NCBI GenBank assembly: GCA_947044405.1
Contig: CAMRHE010000205.1
Coordinates: 3,224,001 to 3,288,000, forward strand
DNA length: 64,000 bases
Reading direction: 5' to 3'
From: Leptodactylus fallax
Taxonomy: Eukaryota > Chordata > Amphibia > Anura > Leptodactylidae
The position numbers and the translations under genes are program-made. The number at the start of each line of letters is the position of its first letter. Positions within the stretch are counted from its first letter, which is position 1. Below the pieces are notes generated by a model. The model saw only the letters and a list, made by a program, of their open reading frames with translations, was not told where the DNA came from and did not search any database. Below, piece after piece: positions 1-11,300 of the stretch.

Positions 1-420
1 GAACGTGTATACACACACCGAACATGTACACAAACACATACCTCCCAACCGTCCCGGATTCAGTGGGACAGCCCTGGATTCTGGGTCCTGCCCCGCTGTC
101 CCGGTCAGTGTGTCCCTGTTTCAACTCAACTGTGTTTGGAGGACGCAGATGAGTTGAATACAATGATGAAGCAAGAGCCGTCTACGGACAGCTCCTGCTT
201 CACCCTGCATGCTCCGGCCCGTGAGCTTTAGGCACAATGTGATGATGTCACTCACATTGCTTCTGCAGCTCCCTGAAGAGAAATTTAACAGAGCACCAGG
301 GGAGCGAGGAGAGGTGAGTATCAATGTTTTTTATTATGTTAAACTTTGGGGGCAAATGGAGGGGGAACATTAAACTGTGGGCAGATGGAGGGGGGCATTA
401 AAGTTGGGGCATATTGTGTC

Positions 421-613
421 ACCCTCCAGCTACTGCTACGGTTTAATGTCCTCCTCTAGCTGCCCCAATTTAATGCCCCCTTCTAGTTGCCCCAGTTTAA
501 TATCTCCCTCCAGCTGCCTCCACTTTAATGTCCCCCTCCAACTACCCCCACGGTTTAATGTCACCCTCCAGCTGCCCTAGTTTAATGTCCCCCTCTAGTT
601 TTCCCCAGTTTAA
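421..613. repeat. Short minisatellite, units of about 27-30 bp
   Basis: About six imperfect units each begin TTTAATGTC and carry CCCCTCCAGCTGCCCC. Reverse-complement relatives of the same unit occur at about 365-410 (ACATTAAACTGTGGG, GGAGGGGGCATTAAA), so the locus is partly inverted. An open frame across it on the + strand is a by-product of the repeat. Confidence 0.7.
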
Positions 614-1601
614 ACTGGGACACCAGGACAGGTACTTCATACTGTGGGACAATTTGAGGGGAATACAATAATGTGGGGGGCATATAAGGTTAAAAACAAA
701 CTGACCAACGGTTATGTGAGGATATTTAATTACAATATTTCATTTTATTTCAATATGTCATTACTACAGCAAAAATAGTTTCATCCTGTACAGCCAAGGC
801 ACATGTGATTCTTCCAGAGATGTACAGTAGCTTCAGAGCAGGAGATAAACTGCTGACATTAAGCTGAACACGCACGGTCATTTCATATGTGGTTAAACGC
901 GACATAGTCCAGCTAGGAATCAGGCAAAGCTGGGATTTCTCCAGTGTCATGGGTGCCAGGTCAGAGCAGGTCACCTAATATCTGCCAGCATCATTTACCA
1001 ATGTTTATTAGTTTAGTTCATTGTACACTAAATGTATAGCACCAGAAATATGTCAGTACTAAATAAAGAGATCAGATCCCGAGATCCTGGTCTTACTGAA
1101 ACAGCTGAATATAATTTTTCTTTTAAGAACTAATACACAAGTAATATTTTATAAGGGTGTTTCACACAGTACAGCTGAACACTGTAAAACATATAGAAAA
1201 ACACATGGCTTTACCGCAGTTTTTTGTACAGGCGCAGTTTTGATAGGTGAAACGTGGAATAAATTAATTTTAACTCTAAAATCTGCAACCGTTAGTGATA
1301 ACAGCTCAAAAAAACATGCCGTTTTTATGATATGGTCTTAATGTGATTTTTTAATGTGTGAATACACCCTTATACTCATGTTCTAATACTATATATACAA
1401 ATAGAATTAGGACATTTTATTAATTTATATTTATTAATTAATAGACTGGGCTTCCCATACAGGATCCTTATCTATTAGCCAGAGTGGCCACAAAGTTGTT
1501 CTCTTGGTTTAGGGGCCTGGCACATACATGTATTACATGGACAGTCCATTGATGTCAATCAGGGCAGTGTCAACCCTTGGTATAATGTGGCAGGATTTAT
1601 G

Positions 1602-1868
1602 ATTGACTCTAGGTTCACACCTGTGGCTGGTTTCTGTATTTCAGGTCCGCTTGGGGACCCGAAAAAATGGAAACCCAATCCGCTTAAAAAGCAGTTACCC
1701 GTGGAAACCCGCAGACCCCATAGACAATAATGGGGTCCGTCCAGTTTCCACCTGAAAAATGCAGAGAGAAAAGTCCTGCTTGCAGGACTTTTCTCTCTGG
1801 CTTTTTCAAGCGGATTTGAGGACAAAATCCCCGAACGGAGAGCAAGCACTGGCATGAACCCAGCCTTA
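1602..1868. mobile_element. MITE, GGTTCACAC family
   Basis: The element starts CTAGGTTCACACCTG and ends GGCATGAACCCAGCC. The interior contains the perfect palindrome AAAGTCCTGC / GCAGGACTTT and paired GGACCC/GGGTCC segments. Related copies lie at 34877-35032, 23585-23790 (diverged), 51200-51375 and 55030-55167, with only an end at 56557-56612. It is non-coding, and both strands read as spurious short ORFs. Confidence 0.7.
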
Positions 1869-2155
1869 TTCCCACTTTAATCCAGCCCTATATCAGTAAT
1901 AATCTATTTATTATTGTGCGTAATCTCCTACTTTACAGATTATTTCCATAGAAGGATCTGAGACACGTCCCTACAATTTACACGTACATAATAAAACATG
2001 ATACCACATCAGGTTAATATATCTGTACCGGGAGTGTTAGCAAACAGTTAAAAAAAGTAAAAGTAGCATAACCCTGTTTGGAGCCCTGGGCACATCCTGG
2101 TGCCAGGAGAGGGCATCACACAACTACTTCTGCGGGATTCTGTCCCTAGTTTCCT

Positions 2156-2317
2156 TTAGAGATAAGAACCGCCCAGAGTGAAAGTGAGAATGGCGCAGCC
2201 GATCTCCTGGTCTAGGTGCTTTACAACTATTTTTATGCGGTAATTGCCTTTGGTCAACCAAGACGGGATAGACAGACTTGGAATTTCAAAGCTGCTGACA
2301 GGAAGATAGTAGAAACC
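2156..2317 (-). CDS. gm2a: GM2A copy A, exon 4 and stop
   Basis: The acceptor TTTTTTTGCAG precedes GGTTTCTAC. The 53 codons ([36 protein letters not shown]) end in GGSYL then TAA. The cysteine in EIGC pairs with the exon 2 cysteine in the human protein. Confidence 0.93.
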   Translation of the reverse strand, partial: GFYYLPVSSFEIPSLSIPSWLTKGNYRIKIVVKHLDQEIGCAILTFTLGGSYL

Positions 2318-5300
2318 CTGCAAAAAAAGGAGGAATATTATTAGATGTCACACTATTGAAGGAAATTACAATGTTGCAAAACCTGATCACAAATAAGGCT
2401 CTGTTCACATCATTTGGCACAAACAATTTACACATTTTTTTTTTAATCTGAAAAACTAAACCAAAGGTGACAATCAATATGGCTGCACTTTCTGATGTCA
2501 TCTACTGTCATGGCTGCACTTCTTGTTTTGCCATTACCCGACCGCCAGACCTTTACACTAGGCATCAGAGACACTGCTTCCAAAGTGACATCACACTACA
2601 AAAACATTTAAGAACGCAGTGAACTGACATGACATCATCATTGATGCAAAATCTCTGCAGCCTGGTTGGAGTGCCAGAGACAACAAGGAATTTAGAGAGT
2701 TAGTGGCCATATTTGGTGTGACCACCCTTTCCCTTCAAAACAGCATCAATTCTTCTCGGTACACTTGTAGACACTTTTTGAAGAAACTCGGCAGGGAGTT
2801 TTGTTCCAAACATCTTGGACACAGATCTTCTGTGGATGTAGACTTGCTCAAATCCTTCTGTTTCTTTATGTAATCCCAGACAGACTTGATGATGTTAAGA
2901 TCAGACTACTCCTCCAAAGGGCAAAGGTCACACCAAATATCGATTTTAGAATTCTCTTTTGTTCGTTCACTTTGCATTTTGTTAATTAACTATTAACACT
3001 GCTAATTTGGGAAGCATTTTTACTTTGCAGTATTTTTTCCATACCTGCCTAAAACTTTTGTAGCAATGTAATGTATAAGTCCCAGAAAACCCCTTTAAAT
3101 TCCTATGAAAGTATGGCTACTTTCACACCACATTTTTTTGATTTAGACAAGGAACCAGTTTTTTTGCTGGATGCAACAAAACATCTGATCTGTTGCTCCA
3201 TTTGTATCAGCTTTTATGTGTTTTTGATGTATATTTTTTCTCTAGCAAACACACAGGCAAATGGATCAATAGATCAGTTTTTTAAATAAAAACCATGGTG
3301 TGAAAGTAGCCTAAATCTGCAACAAGCCCTGCATTTACCAGTAATAAAATATACAATACTAGTAATACAGAATATTTAATCATGTTATTTTTAAGCCGGA
3401 GTTAGCTTTACAAGTTGCATTGTCCCCTTTTCAGGCAGATCGGTCTAATAAGCATATCTGACGGCTTGTTCCATAACTCTTATCACTGTTCTCCTAACTG
3501 TTCATAAACACTCATTTCAGCTTAAATGAGTAGTTAGGAGAACAGTGATAAGAGTCACAGAATGAGCCGTCACATGTGCTTCTTAGATGGATCTCTCTGA
3601 AAAGGGGGCAGAGTAACTTGCACTAAGTAATACAAGTGAAGGCTGTTAAAAAAAAAAAAAAAAAAAAAAAACACACAACACAATTTTTCATAAAACCCAG
3701 TTTTTGCAATTAATAGTTAGAATAGTAATAATATAAAGTACTCCAAAGGTGTAAGGGAATTGCCAGTTGAGCAATTCCCCAGTGCTGCTGCAGAACCCTG
3801 GGGGGAGGGGCACAACAAGACAGTGAGCTCTAAAGCTAAACCCCTCCACTGTCCCTGGCTAACTTGCCCGATCTGTCCTAGGTGACAGCCAGCAACTGGT
3901 CGACAATCCCTTCTTAATATAAGTGACAGGCCGTCAATCACACAGGCAAGGCTAAGATTAACTGTTAGAGGAGCAGAAAAAAGCAAGGTGCAGGAGACGG
4001 GTGTGGCTGAAATTCAATTACATAGTCTAGGACAGTGTTCAGACTGAGCATCAAGAACCTTAAGCAAGGAATCAAACTGAATACGTCTCCTGTGCCACAG
4101 CATGCGAGCGGAGGGTGGCGCAGAGACCCGAACAGGCAGAGACGTTACAAAAGGTGTACATAGCCATAAAAGAACTCAAAAATGGAGCTCCCAGCCCTGT
4201 AAAATTATATGTGGATTTTTTTATGTTCTGGGTCTTTAAGCAGCGCACCAGGTCCAAATGATCAGTCATAGAAGACCATTCTCAGGGTGGTGCTACATGA
4301 TATAGCCACATCCAGGCCGCCAGTTCTCAGTGGTCGGGGACTGGCACCAATGCCAGGTACATTGTGTGGCACCACCCTAATGGATGGATAGATAAAAAGA
4401 AATAAAGCTATCTTTCAAATGTAAATCCGTCTCACGTGTACACATCTGGATAGTTGACACTGTAAATACATTAAGGTATGAGGAGTATATAGCAGCTGCT
4501 GGCACTTACATCTTGAAATGGGCAGTGACACGGTATCCCATATGTGTGCAGAGGTTCTGGACATGGCTGCCCCGGCTGAATTAACTGGTCCAGAATATCA
4601 CAAAAATCATCATAGGTGCAACTTCCTATATTATCCAAGCAGGGAATCTTCAACCACTCGCCCATCAGTTCTTTCTCTGCTGTAACTATTATCTATGGGA
4701 AGAGGAAAAAAATTACCCTGTAATCTGTAGTGTAAGGCATCAATTTGTGGCAAGCAGTATTGGGGGGTGGCATCCCAAGTAGCCGCCATTCACCAGATCA
4801 CAGTCACGGTGCTTCTTCCACCAAGGCACAGCACCCTATTGTTTTAGAGGACCAGTGGGATGCTGTACGGGTATTTTATTACAGGCATTGTATTGAGGGC
4901 AACTGTAATGAATGTCCTATGGCTGCTCCTGTTAAGGGGTCATGTGGCAATCATGATTTTGTGTTCATGTTTAGGGTGAGTCTCATATAATCCCCATATT
5001 ACCTCATATAGCAAGTTAACCAGAGGTGACCCGGCAATGCATGCACGGACATATTGACTTTCAATGGGAGACTCAGGTCTGTGAAAATGGGTCCTTGTTT
5101 CCTATCCATCAAAATATACAGTAAATGATTATCTATGTATCATGTGACCATTCAGGGACGGAGGAGGCACCAACAGAATTCAACTTATTTGTGGGTAAGG
5201 GATGGACCCAGCTTCTCCTCTTACTTGTGCATTGCTGTTACTTTACCCTTCAGTGCTGGGAGTATTTTTTCAGACAGACCAGGACAAGATCTGCATGGAG

Positions 5301-8300
5301 TTTGCATGTTTTCACAGTCCTCATGTGGGTTTTCCTTATGTTCATCATATCATACTCCAAACCATATTGGGGGCCAATTACATTGTGTGTACAGCATATG
5401 TGTATATGGTATTGTGTATATGTTATTTGAGGACATACAGTATGTTAGCGCTACATAAATGTCAGTTAATAAACACACCCAGATAAGTCCGGGTGAAAGG
5501 TCTGTGTCACATCTAGGAGCAGCTTCTTCAGGTAATGGGTTCATAGGTTCAGTACAGTGATAAGAGTAATGCCACTTGTTTATGGTGCTGTTTCCTCCCT
5601 GTAGTGTCAGTGCATTGATTCAGGCTCATGGGGAATACAATAATTCCCTTTAGAGATCTGAGGGTCGCTCTCTAAAGGGAATCAGTCACCAGGTTTGGGG
5701 CCCCCCAAACCAGCAGCATGACCTCATGCTGTTGGGGTTTAGGGCCTTATACCTGGTGATCCCAGTCCCATCCAGGGCTGCGTTTGGCAGTAATTACAAT
5801 TCATGACTCTTCTCCAGCAGCTTCATTGAGCATGTGCAAGCTGGTAACAGGTTCCCTTTAAGATAATAACAGACTTACCTGCAGTCCTATGCAACACCAA
5901 AGATAAGGCACACTTGGTATTAGAACAAGCTATGCAAACAGCAATCTCTACTTTACTAAATCTAACAAGCTCAGATCTGCTACAACCAGAATTTACCCCA
6001 AATGATAAAATACATTCAACATTGAAACATTTGTCAGAGTTTTGCACTTTGACATTTTGATACATTTAAAAACAATTTTCAGTAAAAATGATTCTTATAA
6101 TAGCAATAGCTGCCTATGGTCATATGTATGACAGTGAGCGTACACCCAGAGCTGAAGGGCAGTGTCGGACACATCTAGTGCTGCTTGTTGTGTGTTGTGT
6201 AAAGGTATTTTGTATGCACAGGGGGTTACGACATGAGCTGCTTGTTGCTGGTATTACTATTACACTATGGTGAGCACTTATCTAGTCTTTATATCAGCAA
6301 TGTTACTGCCATACGGTATCATTTTAAGGGGCCACCTCCATATGGCAGCATAGCTGGCCATTACCTTAGATTGCATTTTGCAGTATGACCGCCATGGCTG
6401 CAGGTGATACTGGCAAAGAATGGCATCTCAGCACATGCAAAAGCATTGTTTGCAAATGTTTTCAGATGATAGCGCCTGCTGCAGGTGACCAGCACCCAGT
6501 ATAGTATCCAGAACTATCAGGGAGCCCTTCAGGTCATAGCATAATGTACATATTATATAGGAAGATATAAGGGCTTACCTTGACTGGAGAGGTCAGCGGT
6601 ACACTGGTATTCAGGATGGTAGTCACTGTAATTTCCCCAGGAATCAACAAGGGGTCGGGTAGAATAGTAAGAGTACTTATTTTACCAGGCAGCGTCTCAG
6701 CATCACAATTAGCCCAAGAGAAACCATTAACCTATAAAGACAAAATATCATTTTGAAATAACCAAGATCTACTTTGCCAACCAATAAATAAAGCAAACTG
6801 CATAGTCTTCACCAAAAACTCCTACCTTTTAGTGTCTTCAGCTTTTATATAGACATATGAGTCTCCATGGTAACAGACTACAAACAAACCCTGCATAGTC
6901 TGATCTGTCAGATATGCTATCTTGCGTTCTTCCCAAATAATTGTAAACCAACCAAATTGTAATCTACCAAATAGATAGATGATGACACATCTCTGATTGC
7001 TGGGGAGGGGTCCCTCCACTGGGCCCCCCACTGATCAAGAGAATAGGGTCTTATGGGCCTGGTTTGAATGGTCACACTGCATTCAATCTCTATGGGACTG
7101 AAGGAGATAGCTGGGTACAGCACCCGACTATCTTTGTTAGTTCCATGGACTCTGAAAGAAGCAATAGCATGCATGACTGACCATAGCGCCATTGAAATGG
7201 CCGATACAGGACCACCCTTCTTGTGATCATTGTAGGTCCCAGAATACATTGTGTAGTTTCGTAGGACAGCCAGTATAAGTTAAACAGGTTGTCAGGTCAT
7301 ATCAAGTTACCCCCTATCCACAGAATAGGAGATAACCTGCTGATGGTGAAAGTCCCTTCACTGGGACCGCCACTGATCACGAGGACTGGGGTGTTTTGCA
7401 CCCCAGTTTGGAATGGAGTGGCATGTTGGACAGTGTGTCCATTAATGTCAGAGATAGCCGAGTGTTTGGTCACAACAAGTTACCCCCTAACTAAAGGATC
7501 GGGGGAAACTTGCTGATCAGTGGGGGGTCCCAGTTCTTGTGATTGGTGGGGGTCCCAGCCGTGGATAGGGGGCGAACTTGCTGTGACTGGACAACTCCTT
7601 TAAGACAGAGGTCTTCACACTGCAGTTTCCCAGCAGCTCTCCTGGTGTGCTGGTAGTTATAGTTTTGCACCCACTAAATAACTTATTGCTCTCCAACTTT
7701 GGGCTAATGGTTCTGAAGCCATATTGTTGTTATAAAGTGTCTGTTATGACATGTGATAGTGGTCCTGCAGCAATCCTGTAGGCAGTGGCGTAACTAGGAA
7801 TGGCTGGGCCCCAAGGCGAACATTTGACATGGGGACCCCCCAAGCCGCCGCCCCCAACCCCCCCAAACTGCCGCCCCAACCCCCCCACACACAAACCACA
7901 TTCCTGCGCACACTATTATGCCCCATAGTGGCCCCTGCACACGGTATTATGTCCCATAGTGGCCCCTGCACACGATATTATGCCGCATAGTGGCCCCTGC
8001 ACACAGTAGTTTGCCGCATAGTGGCCCCTGCACACAGTAGTTTGCCCCATAGTGGCCCCTGCACACAGTAGTTTGCCCCATAGTGGCCCCTGCACACAGT
8101 AGTTTGCCCCATAGTGGCCCCTGCACACAGTAGTTTGCCCCATAGTGGCCCCTGCACACAGTAGTTTGCCCCATAGTGGCCCCTGCACACAGTAGTTTGC
8201 CCCATAGTGGCCCCTGCACACAGTAGTTTGCCCCATAGTGGCCCCTGCACACAGTAGTTTGCCCCATAGTGGCCCCTGCACACAGTAGTTTGCCCCATAG

Positions 8301-11300
8301 TGGCCCCATGCACACAGTAGTTTGCCCCATAGTGGCCCCTGCACACAGTAGTTTGCCCCATAGTGGCCCCTGCACACAGTAGTTTGCCCCATAGTGGCCC
8401 CTGCACACAGTAGTTTGCCCCATAGTGGCCCCTGCACACAGTAGTTTGCCCCATAGTGGCCCCTGCACACAGTAGTTTGCCCCATAGTGGCCCCTGCACA
8501 CAGTAGTTTGCCCCATAGTGGACCACCCATGCACACAGTAGTTTGCCTCATGGGGTCCCTGCAGACCCCAGATATATTGCCCCAGAGCCGTGGGGCCCCT
8601 GACACACTAGAAAGCACTGCATAGTGGCCCCTGCACACAGTAGTTTGCCCCATGGTGCGCCCCTGCACACAGTGCCATCTTCATTGTCGGCCCGACTGCG
8701 CGATCCAGGCCAGCGTCGCGATGCATAGTGGCCCCGGCACACAGTCTGGGACGTTTGCCCCATAGAGGCCGACCTGCACACAGGAGTTCGCCGGATAGGT
8801 GAGCCCCTGTACAGTGTTTTTTATGTTCGCTCACCTCCCCTGGGCCCCCGCCTGCACACCGGAGTATGAACGATAGCAGTGATTGCCCCTGCACACAGTA
8901 GCGTTTGCCCCATAGTGGCCCCCGGGCCCCGTAATGTTCCGGGCCCTAGTGGCCCCTCGCCACCACTGCTACCCCGATAGTTACGCCCCTGCACACTGTA
9001 GGTTGCCCCATAGGAGACTGAGCCACCGGGACTACTATCCTTGTTTGCCAGATAGTACGCCCCTGATACATGCAGTAGTTGCCAGTGATGGCGGCCCCTT
9101 TAGCACACCGAGTTGCCCCAAAGTGGCAACCCAAAGCCCACAGTAGTTTGCCCCAAAGTGGCAACCCGGCAATTTCACCTTAAGTTAACCTGCCTCCACA
9201 GCATCCCCCCCTGCACACAGCAGCCTGCATCCCCATAGTCCCCCCTCTTGCAAGCAGCCTACATTGCCCACATCTCGCCCCCCCCACACACTCTGCATCT
9301 CTCCCCCCACAGTGCCCCCTGTATCCCACAGTAGTTTGCCCTGCATCTGTGCACCCCACTGCACACCCTGCATGTCTGCACCCCACAGTGGCCCCTGCAT
9401 CTCACCCCCCAGTTTGCCCTGCATCTGTACCCCCCATGCACCCAGTAGTTTGCCCCTCTAGCGGCCCCTGCACCCTACAGTAGTGTGCCCCACATCTGTC
9501 CGGCCCCCCGCACACAGTAGCATCTCTGCCCCACAGTGCACCCTGCACCCCCACAGTCGCTTGCCCCCCACATCTCTGGCCCCCGCACACACTGTGCAGT
9601 CTCGCCCCACACTGCCCCCTGCACCCACATCTCTGCCCCCACAGGGCCCCTGCACCCAGTACACTCTCCCCCCACAGTGGCCCCTGCACCCAGTACTCTG
9701 CCCCACAGTGGCCCCTGCACCCACAGTACTCTGCCCCACAGTGGCCCCTGCACCCTGTATTTCTCCCCCACACTGGCCCCTGCACACACATCTCTAAGCC
9801 CCACACTGCACCTGCACCCCACATGTCTCCTCCCCCACACTACACTCTGCGTCTCTCCCCCACACTGCACCCCGCATCTCTACCCCCACACCCGGGAGGA
9901 CTCGCCCCCCACAGTACACCCTGCACCCCACATCTCTAACCCCCACATCCGCTGCACCCCACGTCTCTCCTCCCCCACACTACACTCTGCATCTCTCCCC
10001 CACACGGACCCCGCATCTCGCCGTCCCCCACGCTACACCCCGCATCTCTCCTCCCCCACACTACACTCTGGGTCTCTCCCCCACAGGCCCCCGCCTGCGG
10101 AGCCCCGATAGGTAAATCACAGTCCCCCGCTTTCCATGCCCGCGCCCCACACTCCCCCGGGCCCCCGACATCTCGAACCCCCCCCGGAGTCTAACCCCCG
10201 CCTAGCATCTGTGACCCCCGCCCCGCATCTCGTAGCCCCCGCCCCGCATCGCTAACCCCCCCCCCCCCCCCCCCCCCCGGGCCCCGCATCTCTAGCCCCC
10301 GCCCGGCATCGCTAACCCCCGCCACCCCGCATCGCTACCCCCCCGCCTGCAGGTCTAGGAGCCTGAGCCCCGGGTCTACTACCCCCGTTTACAGCTAGTA
10401 CGCCCATGCTAACCTGCATACGCCCGTGATGGCGCACCTCTTTAGAGACCGAGTGCCCACACTCCGCATCCCTAAGCCCCCACTAAACCCCGCATCTGCA
10501 ACGCCCCAACACGGCACTTCTCACCTACTAACCTGCCCCCACAGCACCCCCCCTCTCTGCTCGCCACGCAGCCTGCTCCCCCACTGCACCCCGCACCTCT
10601 CCCCCCTGCAAGCAGCCTACACCCCACCCGCATCTCTCCCCCCCACACTGCACCCCGCATCTCTCCCCCCCACACTACCCCGCCTCTCTCCCCACACTGC
10701 ACCCCGCATCTCTGCACCCCCCCGCACCCCGCATCTTCCTCCCCACACCCTGCATCTCTGCTCCCCACACTGCACCCTGCATCTCTCCCCCCCACTGCAC
10801 CCCGCATCTCTCCCCCCCCACACTGCACCCCGCATCTCTCCCCCCCCACCCTACACCCCGCATCTCTCCCCCCCCCCACCCCCCCCACCTCCTCCCACAC
10901 TGCACCCCACATCTCTCCTCCTCCCCACACTACACCCCGCATCTCTCCCCCCCACACTACACCCTGCACCCCCACATCTCTCCCCCCCACATCTCTCCCC
11001 CCCACACTGCACCCTGCATCTCTCCCCCCCACACTGCACCCCGCACTCTCCTCCCCACCCCATCTCTCCCCCCACACTACTCTCCTGCACCCTGCATCTC
11101 TCTCCCCCCACACTACACCCTGCACCCCACATCTCTCCCCCCCCACACTACACCCTGCACCCATCTCTCCCCCCACACTACACCCCGCACCCCTCCCCCA
11201 CCCATCTCTCCCCCCCACACTACACCCCACATTTCTCCTCCCCACACTACACCCTGCACCCACATCTCTACACCCCACTCACTCCCCACACCTGCACCCC

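Larger units (their letters stand above)
1..2155. other. 3' flank of GM2A copy A, repeats only
   Basis: No coding exon is recognisable here. The stretch holds a short minisatellite at 421-613, a MITE at 1602-1868 and A+T-rich unique sequence. An AATAAA on the minus strand (TTTATT at 1907-1912) is the first plausible cleavage signal downstream of the copy A stop and would give a 3' UTR of about 245 bp. Confidence 0.6.

Noticed and set aside
7915..8550. Regular 31-bp repeats that could suggest a CRISPR array
   Set aside because: Units are head to tail without spacers, and the host is a vertebrate.
7916..8668. 182-250-codon frames with a repeated [13 protein letters not shown] peptide
   Set aside because: The same repeated peptide appears in all three frames because the unit is 31 bp. 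It is a minisatellite.
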